Of a DNA stretch of 64,000 nucleotides, positions 28,527 through 39,840 are shown one piece after another. A program made the translations under genes and the position numbers. This DNA comes from Xanthobacteraceae bacterium (GTDB lineage Bacteria > Pseudomonadota > Alphaproteobacteria > Rhizobiales > Xanthobacteraceae): positions 1 through 64,000 of the forward strand of contig JALHLQ010000022.1 in assembly GCA_022844485.1 (NCBI GenBank), read 5' to 3'. Under the pieces are notes generated by a model. It had not been told where the DNA came from and ran no database searches. It saw nothing but the letters and a program-made list of their open reading frames with translations. Positions within the stretch are counted from its first letter, which is position 1; each line of letters begins with the position of its first letter.

Positions 28527-30353
28527 ATGTGCGGGATCGTTGGGATTTTGGGGCGCGAACCGGTCGCGGACCACCTCGTGGATGCGCTGAAGCGGCTCGA
28601 ATACCGCGGCTACGATTCCGCCGGAATCGCCACGCTTGAAGACGGCCATCTCGCGCGCCGCCGCGCGGAAGGTAAACTGAAGAATCTCGAGCGTCGTCTC
28701 GTCGAGGAACCGCTGTCCGGCACGACCGGAATCGGACACACGCGCTGGGCGACGCATGGCCGGCCGAACGAAATCAACGCGCACCCGCACGCGACCGACA
28801 AGGTCGCCGTCGTGCATAACGGCATCATCGAGAACTTCCGGGAGCTGCGCGAGGAATTGCAGGCGCGCGGCGCCAAGTTCGCCACCGAGACCGACACCGA
28901 GGTCGTCGCGCATTTGGTCACAGAGGAGATGCGCAAGGGACGCTCGCCGCGCGAGGCGGTTGCGGCCGCGCTGCCGCGGCTGCACGGCGCCTTCGCCCTC
29001 GCATTCTTGTTCGAGGGCGAGCAGGACCTGTTGATCGGCGCTCGCAAGGGAGCGCCGCTCGCCATCGGATACGGTCCGGGCGAGATGTATCTCGGCTCTG
29101 ATGCGATCGCCCTGGCGCCCTTCACGGATACCGTGAGCTATCTCGAGGACGGCGATTGGGCTGTCCTCGATCGCAGGAGGGCGCAGATCTTTGACGCGTC
29201 AGGACATGAGGTTACGCGCGCGATCCTGAAGTCGAGCGCCTCGGCGCTGCTCATCGACAAGGGCAACCATCGCCATTTCATGGCGAAGGAAATTCACGAG
29301 CAGCCGGAAGTTGTCGCCCACACGCTGGCCCACTATCTCGATCTGGCCGAGGAGCGAGTGTCGCTGCCGATGGCGCTCCCCGTCGATTTCCGCAAGGTCA
29401 CTCGCGTCTGCATGTCGGCCTGCGGCACGGCCTATTATGCCGGCCTCGTCGCGAAATACTGGTTTGAGCGGTTCGCGCGGCTGCCCGTCGAGATCGATGT
29501 CGCGTCGGAATTCCGCTATCGCGAAGCGCCGGTCGCAGACGGCGATCTTGCGGTCTTCGTGTCGCAGTCGGGGGAGACCGCCGATACGCTGGCGACGCTG
29601 CGGTACGCGAAAGAGCACGGGCTTCCGGTGCTCTCGATCGTGAACGTGCCCACATCGACGATCGCACGCGAAAGCGATGTCGTGATGCCGACACTGGCCG
29701 GTCCGGAGATCGGCGTCGCCTCGACCAAGGCCTTCACCTGCCAGCTTGCCGCACTCGCCTGCCTCGCGATCGCGGCGGGACGCGCGCGCGAGGTGCTGAG
29801 CCGGGACGACGAGCGCAAACTGGTTCGCGCGCTGATGGAGGTGCCGCGGCACATGGCAAGCGCGCTGGCGCTCGAGCCAAAGATCGAGCTCCTCGCGCGC
29901 GATCTCGCGAAGTCGCGCGACGTGCTCTATCTCGGGCGCGGCACGAGCTATCCGCTCGCCCTGGAAGGCGCGTTGAAGCTCAAGGAGATCTCCTACATCC
30001 ACGCGGAAGGCTACGCCGCGGGAGAGCTCAAGCACGGACCGATCGCCCTGATCGACGAGACCATGCCGGTCATCGTGATCGCGCCATTCGACCGCGTGTT
30101 CGAAAAGACCGTCTCCAACATGCAGGAAGTGTCGGCGCGCGGCGGGCGCATCATCCTTCTGACCGATCCGAAGGGAGCGAAGGAAGCCGCGATCGGCTCG
30201 CTCGTCACGCTGACCTTGCCGGAAATGCCGGCTACCGTGACACCGCTGGTCTATGCCCTGCCGGTGCAGCTCTTGGCCTATCACACGGCCGTTCTGATGG
30301 GCACCGACGTGGACCAGCCCCGCAATCTCGCGAAATCGGTCACCGTGGAATGA
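28527..30353 (+). CDS. glmS: glutamine--fructose-6-phosphate aminotransferase (isomerizing)
   Basis: GlmS makes glucosamine-6-phosphate from fructose-6-phosphate and glutamine, the first step towards UDP-GlcNAc. The start at 28527 exposes the catalytic Cys2 (MCGIVGILG) of the glutaminase domain, and CAGGAG lies about ten bases upstream; an upstream ATG-like start at 28455 would bury Cys2 and is rejected. The 608-residue protein continues with YRGYDSAGIAT, HTRWATHG and two SIS sugar-isomerase domains (SACGTAYYAG, SQSGETADT, LGRGTSYPLALEGALKLKE), ending DQPRNLAKSVTVE. No glmS ribozyme is expected or seen in the 145-base leader. Confidence 0.98.
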   Translation: MCGIVGILGREPVADHLVDALKRLEYRGYDSAGIATLEDGHLARRRAEGKLKNLERRLVEEPLSGTTGIGHTRWATHGRPNEINAHPHATDKVAVVHNGIIENFRELREELQARGAKFATETDTEVVAHLVTEEMRKGRSPREAVAAALPRLHGAFALAFLFEGEQDLLIGARKGAPLAIGYGPGEMYLGSDAIALAPFTDTVSYLEDGDWAVLDRRRAQIFDASGHEVTRAILKSSASALLIDKGNHRHFMAKEIHEQPEVVAHTLAHYLDLAEERVSLPMALPVDFRKVTRVCMSACGTAYYAGLVAKYWFERFARLPVEIDVASEFRYREAPVADGDLAVFVSQSGETADTLATLRYAKEHGLPVLSIVNVPTSTIARESDVVMPTLAGPEIGVASTKAFTCQLAALACLAIAAGRAREVLSRDDERKLVRALMEVPRHMASALALEPKIELLARDLAKSRDVLYLGRGTSYPLALEGALKLKEISYIHAEGYAAGELKHGPIALIDETMPVIVIAPFDRVFEKTVSNMQEVSARGGRIILLTDPKGAKEAAIGSLVTLTLPEMPATVTPLVYALPVQLLAYHTAVLMGTDVDQPRNLAKSVTVE

Positions 30354-30386
30354 CCGAACCCGGGATTCACCTCCAGAGATCGCGCG

Positions 30387-30749
30387 TCAGGCGGGGGGTG
30401 CCGGGCGGGTGACGATATAGGCCGCCACGGCGGCCATCGACAGGCCCACCGCGGCGACCGCGATCGCGGGCGGCCCGAACAACAAGACGAATCCGAAGCT
30501 CACGCCAAGACTTGTCACCGCGATCGCCTTCGCATGGGCCGGGATGGCGCCGTGAAGGCGCCATTGCCGTACCGGCGGGCCCAGCCAGTCGTGCTCCACC
30601 AGCCAGCGCTCGAACTTCGGCGAAGAGCGCGAAAAACATGCCGCCGCGAGGATAAGGAAGACCACTCCGGGCATCATTGGAACGAAGAGGCCGAGCACGC
30701 CGAGGCCTACGCAGAGCCAGCCGAGCAGCAGCAAGAACGGTCTGGTCAT
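30387..30749 (-). CDS. DUF454 (YbaN-type) small membrane protein
   Basis: From ATG 30749 the protein has 120 residues and the DUF454 pattern: an N-terminal helix pair (LLLLGWLCVGLGVLGLFVPMMPG, LILAAACFSRSSPKFERWLVEH), the polar WLGPPVRQWRLHGAIPAHAKA loop, and two further helices. Function is unknown in the family. An in-frame TTG at 30785 would add 12 residues and is less likely. It converges on glmS with a 33-base gap and is divergent from the DUF502 gene. Confidence 0.88.
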   Translation of the reverse strand: MTRPFLLLLGWLCVGLGVLGLFVPMMPGVVFLILAAACFSRSSPKFERWLVEHDWLGPPVRQWRLHGAIPAHAKAIAVTSLGVSFGFVLLFGPPAIAVAAVGLSMAAVAAYIVTRPAPPA

Positions 30750-30874
30750 CGGCGGATTATCTTCAATTGGTCTGTCAAGGTTCAAGATCCTCCAGGGGCA
30801 GCATACAGGTTGATAGCGGGCGCGGCTGCGTTCTCATATATATCGGGGCCAAGCGCCCAGGAGTGAACCCCACA

Positions 30875-31642
30875 ATGACAACGGAAAATCCGGATAGCCG
30901 GTTGCCGAAAGGCGCGGCGCTGGATGCGGACGTCGTTACGCATCACGGTTTTGGCAGCCGCGTCCGTAACTATTTCCTGACCGGCCTTATCGTCGCCGGG
31001 CCAGTGGCCATTACGTTGTGGCTGACTTGGTCCTTCGTGACCTGGGTGGACGATCTCGTGCGTCCGTTCATCCCTGTCACCTATCGCCCGGAGACATACC
31101 TGCCGGTCCGCGTTCCGGGCCTAGGGCTGATCATCGCCTTTCTCGGGCTGACGACGCTCGGTTTCCTGGCCGCGAACCTGGTCGGCCGCACGCTGGTCGA
31201 GGCCGGCGAAATGCTGCTCGAGCGGATGCCGATCGTTCGCGCCCTCTACAAGGGACTGAAGCAGGTCTTCGAGACCTTGTTCTCCAAGTCAGGATCGACG
31301 TTCCGCACGGTGGGTCTTGTCGAATTCCCCTCTCCTGGGATGTGGTCGCTTGTCTTCCTGTCGGTGCCTCCCGGGGCTGACATCACGAGGCACCTGCCGA
31401 CGCAAGACGAGTATGTCGCGGTGTTCATGCCCTGCACGCCGAACCCGACCACCGGCTTCTTTTTCTATCTTCCGCGGCGGGATATCATCGAGCTCGATAT
31501 CAGCGTCGAAGCGGCGGCGAAGCTGATCATGTCTGCCGGCGTGATCCAGTCGAATGGCGGCGATCAGCAGAAGAAGCTGGCGGCCTTTGCCGAAGCCGCC
31601 AAGACGGCGCAGGCCGCGCGCACGACCGCACCGGCCAATTGA
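30875..31642 (+). CDS. DUF502 family membrane protein
   Basis: The 255-residue protein from ATG 30875 (AGGAG nine bases upstream) matches the DUF502 layout: polar N-terminus, a helix RNYFLTGLIVAGPVAITLWLTWSFV, a second helix LGLIIAFLGLTTLGFLAANLVG, then the conserved ERMPIVRALYKGLKQVFETLF and FPSPGMWSLVFLSV segments, and an Ala/Gln-rich tail. Homologues are inner-membrane proteins of unknown function, widespread in proteobacteria. In Hyphomicrobiales it is commonly next to recG, as here, where it converges on recG. Confidence 0.9.
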   Translation: MTTENPDSRLPKGAALDADVVTHHGFGSRVRNYFLTGLIVAGPVAITLWLTWSFVTWVDDLVRPFIPVTYRPETYLPVRVPGLGLIIAFLGLTTLGFLAANLVGRTLVEAGEMLLERMPIVRALYKGLKQVFETLFSKSGSTFRTVGLVEFPSPGMWSLVFLSVPPGADITRHLPTQDEYVAVFMPCTPNPTTGFFFYLPRRDIIELDISVEAAAKLIMSAGVIQSNGGDQQKKLAAFAEAAKTAQAARTTAPAN

Positions 31643-31643
31643 G

Positions 31644-31667
31644 AATCCCTCCCCGGAAAGGGGGAGG
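31644..31667. terminator. hairpin between convergent DUF502 and recG genes
   Basis: CCTCCCC (31648-31654) pairs with GGGGAGG (31661-31667) across a GGAAAG loop, in the 31 bases between two convergent stop codons. There is no T tract on either side, so it is a stem-loop that may act as a weak bidirectional terminator or message-end stabiliser. Its wording matches the CCTCCCCTTGAAAAGGGGAGG stems of the array at 7729-8020. Confidence 0.5.
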
Positions 31668-31673
31668 ATCAAG

Positions 31674-33773
<2,100 letters not shown>

Positions 33774-33880
33774 GATGCCTGGTCATAGCGCAATTGTTCT
33801 ATCCGGGCTCGTTCCCTCTGCGTTGCTACGCTATAGGTGACCGCGCCTGGCTCGTCCGGGCCTTTGGCGTTGGAGGCGTG

Positions 33881-34174
33881 ATGACGGGAACGACGCGGTC
33901 GAGCGAGGGACTGGACGAGCGGCGGCGGCGCGTCATGTTTCGCGCCTGGCATCGCGGCATGCGCGAGATGGACCTCGTCATGGGCCGTTTCGCCGATGCC
34001 TTCGTCGCCGGGCTGAGCGAGCCGGAGCTTGTCGAATTCGAGCGGATCATCGAAATGCCAGATCCTGATCTCTACGCCTGGATTACGGACCAAAGCGAGA
34101 CTCCGGCCGATATCGACTCCACGCTTTTCCGCCGCGTGAAGGACTTCCACTCCAGGGGCGCGCCGCCCATCTGA
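33881..34174 (+). CDS. sdhE: succinate dehydrogenase flavinylation factor SdhE
   Basis: SdhE assists covalent attachment of FAD to the SdhA subunit of succinate dehydrogenase. From ATG 33881 (TTGGAGGCGTG upstream) the protein has 97 residues, typical of the family, with the conserved RGxxE motif as HRGMREMD (Arg25, Gly26, Glu29) in a small helical bundle followed by the LSEPELVEFERIIEMPDPDLYAWI segment. An upstream start at 33794 is not supported. Only eight bases separate it from mfd, so both are probably on one transcript. Confidence 0.94.
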   Translation: MTGTTRSSEGLDERRRRVMFRAWHRGMREMDLVMGRFADAFVAGLSEPELVEFERIIEMPDPDLYAWITDQSETPADIDSTLFRRVKDFHSRGAPPI

Positions 34175-34182
34175 GACGGCCA

Positions 34183-37100
34183 ATGCCAGTTTCTCCTGCC
34201 CAGCACCTTGCACGCGGCCGTCCGCTGATCCTCTCGGGCGTCGCGGACGGCGCCGAAGGCTTCGTGCTCGCCGATCTCGCGCGGGCGGTCGCTGCGCGCG
34301 CGTCAGCCCCCGCCGCGAGCCTGCTCGTCGTCTGCCGCGACGGGCCGCGCATGGCGCAGCTCGCCCGCGCACTGAAGTTTTTCGCCCCCGACCTCGCGGT
34401 GATCGAATTCCCGGCTTGGGACGCACTGCCCTACGACCGCGTGTCGCCGAACGGCGCCATCGTGGCGCAGCGGATGACGGCGCTCTCGCGCCTCGCCCGG
34501 CTGCGGGGCCACGCGACGGGACTGGCGGTGCTGACGACCGTGAACGCGGTGAGCCAGCGCGTGCCGCCGCGCGATCTCGTCGCCACGCAAGCGTTCTCGG
34601 CCGTTCCAGGCAATGTCATCGATATGGATTCGATCGTGCGCTGGCTGGAGCTGAACGGCTATCTGCGCACCGCGACCGTGCGCGACACCGGCGAATATGC
34701 CGTGCGTGGGGGCATCCTCGACCTGTTTCCGCCCGGGACCGACATGCCCGTCCGGCTCGATTTCTTCGGCGATACGCTGGAATCGATCCGCGCCTTCGAC
34801 CCGGCGACGCAACGTACGCTGATGCAGATGCGCGCCCTCGATCTCGTGCCGGCGTCCGAATTCCAGCTCACGACGGAAACGATCAAACGCTTTCGCGAGG
34901 GCTATGTCTCCGCCTTCGGCGTGGCGAGGGACGATCCGCTTTATGAAGCGGTGAGCGAGGGCCGCCGCTACGCCGGCATGGAGCACTGGCTGCCGCTGTT
35001 TCACAAGCGGCTCGATACGCTGTTCGATTATCTTTTGGACACGCCGATCGTGCTCGAACCCCTGGTCGGCGACGCCATCCACGAACGCTTTGCGCAGATC
35101 GCTGATTACTACGAGGCGCGCCGCGCCGCGCTCGGGAGCGACGGCGGCGCGACGTATAGGCCGCTGCCGCCCGAGCGGCTGTACCTCACGGAGGCCGAAT
35201 GGCGCGAGCGGCTTGCCGCGTCGGAAGAGGCGCAGATCACGCCCTTCGCGGTGCCCGAAGGGATGGGGAAAATCCTCGCGCTCGAAACGCGGCAGGGCCG
35301 CAACTTCACAGCCGAGCGCGCCAAGCCTGGCGGCAACGTGTTCGATGCGGTGACGAAGCACGTGCAGACGCTGCAAGGTGCAGGGAAGCGCGTCGCGGTT
35401 GCGCTGTGGAGCGAAGGCTCGCGCGAGCGCATGAGCCATGTGCTGGCCGACCACAAGCTGTTCAATCTCGTCTCCGTCGCGAATTGGCCCGACGCGCTGA
35501 AAAGGCCGAAAAGCGAGGTGGCGCTGGCGGTGCTCGGCCTCGAACAGGGTTTCGAGACGCCTGACTTCGCGGTCATTGGCGAACAGGACATTCTGGGGGA
35601 CCGGCTGGTGCGGCCGCGCCGCGCGGCGCGCCGGGCAGAGGATTTCATTGCCGAGGTCACCAGCCTCTCCGCGGGCGACCTCGTGGTGCATGTGGATCAC
35701 GGCATCGGCCGCTTCATCGGGCTGAAGACCATCGAAGCGGCGGGCGCGCCGCACGACTGCCTTGAGATTCACTATGCCGGGGGCGACAAGCTGTTTCTCC
35801 CGGTCGAGAACATCGAGCTGCTGTCGCGCTACGGCTCGGAGGAGACCAGCGTCGATCTCGACCGGCTCGGCGGGTCCGGCTGGCAGGCGCGCAAGGCGCG
35901 AATGAAGGAGCGCATCCTCGCCATCGCCGGCGACCTCATCAAAGTGGCGGCGGAGCGGCAGCTGCGGGAGGCGCCGCGGCTTGCCGTGGGCCACGGCGTT
36001 TATGACGAGTTCGCTGCGGGTTTCCCCTATGACGAAACGGAGGATCAACAGGCCTCGATCGATGCGACGCTCGATGACCTCGCGGCAGGACGGCCGATGG
36101 ACCGGCTTATCTGCGGCGATGTCGGATTCGGCAAGACCGAGGTCGCGCTGCGCGCTGCCTTTGCCGCCACCATGAACGGCAAACAGGTTGCGGTGATCGT
36201 TCCGACCACGCTGCTCGCGCGCCAGCACACGAAAACCTTCATCGAACGGTTCCGCGGATTTCCCGTGCATATCGCGCAGGCGTCGCGCCTCGTCTCCTCG
36301 GCGGAGATGGCGAAGGTGCGCGAAGGGCTCGCGACAGGCGGGATCGACATCGTCATCGGCACACATGCGCTGCTTGGCAAGTCGATCAAGTTCAAGGATC
36401 TCGGTCTCGTGATTGTCGACGAGGAGCAGCACTTCGGCGTCTCGCACAAGGAGAAGCTGAAGCAACTGCGGAGCGAGGTCCATGTGCTCACGCTCACCGC
36501 GACGCCGATCCCGCGGACATTGCAACTGGCGCTGACCGGGGTGCGCGAGTTGTCGCTGATCGCCTCGCCCCCGGTCGACCGGCTCGCGGTCCGCACCTTC
36601 GTCGCCCCCTTCGATCCGCTTGTCGTGCGCGAGGCGCTGCTACGCGAGCGCTATCGGGGCGGACAGTCGTTCTACATCTGTCCGCGGATCGAGGATCTTC
36701 CGGAGGCGAAAGAATTTCTCGACAAGCACGTGCCGGAGGTGCGCGTCGCGGTCGCGCATGGGCAGATGCCGGCGGGCGTGCTGGAAGACATCATGTCGGC
36801 TTTCTACGACGGGAAGTACGACGTGCTGCTCTCGACCACGATCATCGAGTCGGGCCTCGACATCCCCACCGCGAACACGCTGATCGTGCATCGGGCCGAC
36901 CGCTTCGGGCTCGCGCAGCTCTATCAGCTGCGCGGACGCGTCGGCCGCGCGAAGCTGCGCGCCTACGCGCTGTTCGCGCTACCTCCGGACAAGAGGATCA
37001 CGCCGCAGGCTGAGCGGCGGCTGAAGGTGCTGCAATCGCTCGACACGCTCGGCGCGGGTTTCCAGCTAGCCTCGCACGATCTCGACATCCGCGGCGCCGG

Positions 37101-37686
37101 CAATCTCCTGGGCGAGGAGCAGTCCGGCCACATCAAAGAGGTCGGCTTTGAGCTCTACCAGCAGATGCTGGAAGAGGCGGTGGCGAGTCTGCGTGCGGGC
37201 GCCGCCGAGCCCGTGGCCGACCGCTGGTCGCCGCAGATCACGATCGGGACGCCGGTGCTGATCCCGGAGGATTACGTGCCCGACCTGTCCGTGCGGCTTG
37301 CGCTCTATCGCCGCCTGGCCGAGATCGACGACGAACGGGAGATCGAGGCTTTCGGCGCGGAACTCGTCGACCGCTTCGGCAAGATGCCGGAAGAAACCGA
37401 GCATCTGCTCGAAATCGTCGCCATCAAGTCGCTCTGCCGCCGCGCAAACGTCGAGAAGATCGAAACAGGCCCGAAGGGCGCCGTCATCCAGTTCCGCGAC
37501 AATGTGTTTGCCGATCCCGCCGCCCTCGTCGGTTTCATCCGCGAGCAAGGGCCGGCTGCGCGCGTGCGCCCCGACATGAAAGTCGTCTTCTTCGACGATT
37601 GGGAGAGGCCGCAATCACGGATGAAGGGCACGGCCGAGATCCTTCGGCGGCTTGTGTCCTTGGCGGAGCGCGCCAAAGCGGCGTGA
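34183..37686 (+). CDS. mfd: transcription-repair coupling factor Mfd
   Basis: Mfd displaces RNA polymerase stalled at lesions and recruits UvrA/UvrB. The 1167-residue protein shows the UvrB-like N-terminal part (FPAWDALPYDRVSPN, VRDTGEYAVRGGILDLFPPG), the RNA-polymerase-interacting domain (GDLVVHVDHGIGRFIGL), the RecG-like translocase with ICGDVGFGKTEVALRAA (Walker A), VDEEQHFGVSHKE (DEEQ box), TATPIPRTLQLAL and QLRGRVGRAKLRAYAL, and the C-terminal TRCF domain. Length is normal. It follows sdhE by eight bases and is the last gene in that direction. Confidence 0.98.
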   Translation: MPVSPAQHLARGRPLILSGVADGAEGFVLADLARAVAARASAPAASLLVVCRDGPRMAQLARALKFFAPDLAVIEFPAWDALPYDRVSPNGAIVAQRMTALSRLARLRGHATGLAVLTTVNAVSQRVPPRDLVATQAFSAVPGNVIDMDSIVRWLELNGYLRTATVRDTGEYAVRGGILDLFPPGTDMPVRLDFFGDTLESIRAFDPATQRTLMQMRALDLVPASEFQLTTETIKRFREGYVSAFGVARDDPLYEAVSEGRRYAGMEHWLPLFHKRLDTLFDYLLDTPIVLEPLVGDAIHERFAQIADYYEARRAALGSDGGATYRPLPPERLYLTEAEWRERLAASEEAQITPFAVPEGMGKILALETRQGRNFTAERAKPGGNVFDAVTKHVQTLQGAGKRVAVALWSEGSRERMSHVLADHKLFNLVSVANWPDALKRPKSEVALAVLGLEQGFETPDFAVIGEQDILGDRLVRPRRAARRAEDFIAEVTSLSAGDLVVHVDHGIGRFIGLKTIEAAGAPHDCLEIHYAGGDKLFLPVENIELLSRYGSEETSVDLDRLGGSGWQARKARMKERILAIAGDLIKVAAERQLREAPRLAVGHGVYDEFAAGFPYDETEDQQASIDATLDDLAAGRPMDRLICGDVGFGKTEVALRAAFAATMNGKQVAVIVPTTLLARQHTKTFIERFRGFPVHIAQASRLVSSAEMAKVREGLATGGIDIVIGTHALLGKSIKFKDLGLVIVDEEQHFGVSHKEKLKQLRSEVHVLTLTATPIPRTLQLALTGVRELSLIASPPVDRLAVRTFVAPFDPLVVREALLRERYRGGQSFYICPRIEDLPEAKEFLDKHVPEVRVAVAHGQMPAGVLEDIMSAFYDGKYDVLLSTTIIESGLDIPTANTLIVHRADRFGLAQLYQLRGRVGRAKLRAYALFALPPDKRITPQAERRLKVLQSLDTLGAGFQLASHDLDIRGAGNLLGEEQSGHIKEVGFELYQQMLEEAVASLRAGAAEPVADRWSPQITIGTPVLIPEDYVPDLSVRLALYRRLAEIDDEREIEAFGAELVDRFGKMPEETEHLLEIVAIKSLCRRANVEKIETGPKGAVIQFRDNVFADPAALVGFIREQGPAARVRPDMKVVFFDDWERPQSRMKGTAEILRRLVSLAERAKAA

Positions 37687-37707
37687 GCCTAAGCAGCCCG
37701 TTTACGG

Positions 37708-38418
37708 CTACGCCGATGGCTGTTCGCTCCTTCGCCGCTCAGCTTCCGCTTGTTTCTGATACTCCGCCGACGCGCGGCCCAAGGCCTCGGCCAAATATTC
37801 CGGCGATTGCGCCCCCGACACCGCCAGCACATTGCCAAAGATAAAGGACGGCACGCCGTCGATCCCGGCTTGTTTGGCGACGTTGGCGGCCTGCTCGACG
37901 CGCGTCACATCCGCATCGCTGGCCAGCAGTCCCCGCACGAGGTCGCCGTCCATGCCGCAGTCCTGCGCCGCCTGCACGAGTGTCTCGATCTGCGTCAGGT
38001 CCGCCCCTTCGACGAAATAGAGGTCCATCAGCCGCTGCTTCATGCGTCCGGCGTCGCCGGTGTTGCGCGCCCACAGGATCAGCCGGTGGCAGTCGAGCGT
38101 GTTCGGCTGCCGGGAAATCTTGTCGAACGCAAAGGCGATACCATCGTCCGCGCCGGCCGCGACAAGCCGTTGCGAAATTACGGTGTACCGCTCGACGGAG
38201 CCGAACTTGGTCTTGAGATAGGCCTCCCGCTCAATGCCTTCGTGTGGCACCCAGTCATTGAGGAAATAGGGATGCCAGACCACCTCCACCGGCAGGTCGG
38301 GCCGCAGGGCAAGCGCCCGTTCCAGCCGCCGCTTGCCGATCAGACACCACGGGCACACGACATCGGAGACGACGACCACCGGCATTGGATGGGGCGTGGA
38401 AGGCATTGGCGGCTCCAT
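37708..38418 (-). CDS. DsbA-family oxidoreductase (FrnE-like)
   Basis: The 236-residue protein is a thioredoxin-fold DsbA-type protein of the FrnE/2-hydroxychromene isomerase subgroup, with a CPWC motif at 22-25 (SDVVCPWCLIGKRRLE) close to the N-terminus, no signal peptide, and the conserved cis-Pro region GIDGVPSFIFGN near 187-198. It should act in the cytosol as a dithiol-disulphide oxidoreductase. It is the last gene of a minus-strand row beginning with a YejA-like binding protein at 43182, 89 bases after the degenerate GGDEF gene, and converges on mfd. Confidence 0.9.
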   Translation of the reverse strand: MEPPMPSTPHPMPVVVVSDVVCPWCLIGKRRLERALALRPDLPVEVVWHPYFLNDWVPHEGIEREAYLKTKFGSVERYTVISQRLVAAGADDGIAFAFDKISRQPNTLDCHRLILWARNTGDAGRMKQRLMDLYFVEGADLTQIETLVQAAQDCGMDGDLVRGLLASDADVTRVEQAANVAKQAGIDGVPSFIFGNVLAVSGAQSPEYLAEALGRASAEYQKQAEAERRRSEQPSA

Positions 38419-38507
38419 CAGCCGAATGTAAGAGGCCTGGGGCTCGGCGGCAATCGTGCTTGAGCCGCGCTGCGTCCGCTGCGAGTCGCCCCGAAAGGAA
38501 TTCCTGA

Positions 38508-39767
38508 TTATTCCGCCGCAACCAGCCGGTCGGCCGTGACGCGGGACAGCAGGGATGCCGACGTGTCTTTCGACCTGAGCGCGGCAAGCGCGATGTTCGG
38601 CTGCAGTCCTTTTCGCTCACAGCCGGGGGCCAGCATCGTGTGCTTGAGCACGCTCGCAATGCGGCGCGCGACGACATGCGCGGTGCCTAGATCGGTGTCG
38701 CTGAATGCAACAAGGATGGTTCCGTCGCGGTCGCGCGTCGCGAAGTCCCCGCTTCGGACCAGCCGGCTGACCAGGCGCGCGGCATCCTTGCTCGTGCGCG
38801 CGTCCGAGAGATTGTCGAGCGAAAAGCGTGCGATCGCGAACGCGTGGCCGTGTTGCGCGGAATCGGCCACAGCATGCGCAAGATTGTTGGCGAAAGCTTC
38901 GCGGGTGTAGAGACCGGTGTCGGCATCGAGCACGCCTTTGGCGTCGATCGCGGCTGACAGACGGCGCAAGCGCGAAGAGAGCGCATGCATGCGCGCCAGC
39001 GGAAGCATGCGGGCGACGGTTTGCGGGGCGCTACCGTTGTTGACGTGCAGGTATGGAAGCCGTTCGGGATCGATCTCGATCTGCAGCGGATCGATCACGG
39101 TGACTGGCAGATCCCGAAAGCGGGGATCGCTCGAAAGCCTTTCGACGAAGTGGGCCACCGCGCTGCGGTTGAATCCGTCCCCGATCACGAGTCCGTCGAT
39201 GTCCCGTGCTTCCAGGTAGCTTGTCGCTGTTTCCAAACTGAGTGCGCCGATAAGACCGACCAACTCGCCAACTGCCGTGGTCAGCGCAGGATAGGCGCGC
39301 CCGCGTCCCGCCACGAGCACAGTCGTGTCTTCCAGCGGATCGGTGAAGGATTCCGGGGACGGCAGATCGCTGCGGCTTGCTTGCGACTGCACCCGACGGA
39401 GCACGGAGGTCTGCAGCGTTCGCACGCGAAGTGCCGCGCGCAGCCGCGCGACGGCCGCCCGGCGCTCCGGTTCCAGCGGCATGACCGAGATGCGCGCCGG
39501 CGTGAACTCCGCGGTCGCAAGGGCAAAGACGGGAATAACGGGCCCGCTCTGCCTGGCGGCGCGGTCGGCAATCGCGCTCGACTGCGCGGCTTCCACCCCT
39601 ACGGCCCCGCTCAAGATAATGGCTGCGGGCGCGACGGTTCCGATCGCCGCCTCAGCGTCGTTCGGGCCCGCTTCCACGACAGGGAAGGCGCCGGCGCTCT
39701 CAATCCAGCCTACGACGGGAGGATGCGTTTCTTCGGCAACAACGAGAATGGGACCTTGCAGGGACAT
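38508..39767 (-). CDS. GGDEF-like signalling protein with degenerate active site
   Basis: The 419-residue protein appears to have an N-terminal receiver-like domain (about 5-115), a second receiver-like stretch (about 145-265) and a C-terminal GGDEF-type domain (about 278-410). The latter opens with DADTGLYTREAF at 281-292, the normal DxLTGLxNR start, but the signature GGDEF is RDGTI at 347-351 (SGDFATRDRDGTILVAFSDT). With both glycines and the Glu lost, cyclic-di-GMP synthesis is very unlikely; it may be a sensor or scaffold. There is no EAL domain or signal peptide. It lies between the AMP-ligase-like pseudoenzyme and the FrnE-like gene on the same strand. Confidence 0.75.
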   Translation of the reverse strand: MSLQGPILVVAEETHPPVVGWIESAGAFPVVEAGPNDAEAAIGTVAPAAIILSGAVGVEAAQSSAIADRAARQSGPVIPVFALATAEFTPARISVMPLEPERRAAVARLRAALRVRTLQTSVLRRVQSQASRSDLPSPESFTDPLEDTTVLVAGRGRAYPALTTAVGELVGLIGALSLETATSYLEARDIDGLVIGDGFNRSAVAHFVERLSSDPRFRDLPVTVIDPLQIEIDPERLPYLHVNNGSAPQTVARMLPLARMHALSSRLRRLSAAIDAKGVLDADTGLYTREAFANNLAHAVADSAQHGHAFAIARFSLDNLSDARTSKDAARLVSRLVRSGDFATRDRDGTILVAFSDTDLGTAHVVARRIASVLKHTMLAPGCERKGLQPNIALAALRSKDTSASLLSRVTADRLVAAE

Positions 39768-39840
39768 ACCGATCCTGACGCGTACAAGCCTGCAACGTAG
39801 CGCCGGTCCGTAAATGGGGAGTCAACGGGAAGCATTTAAG

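Noticed and set aside
34303..36525. 740-codon open frame antisense to mfd
   Set aside because: Shadow of mfd: composition rich in Arg, His and Leu, no family motifs, no ribosome site.
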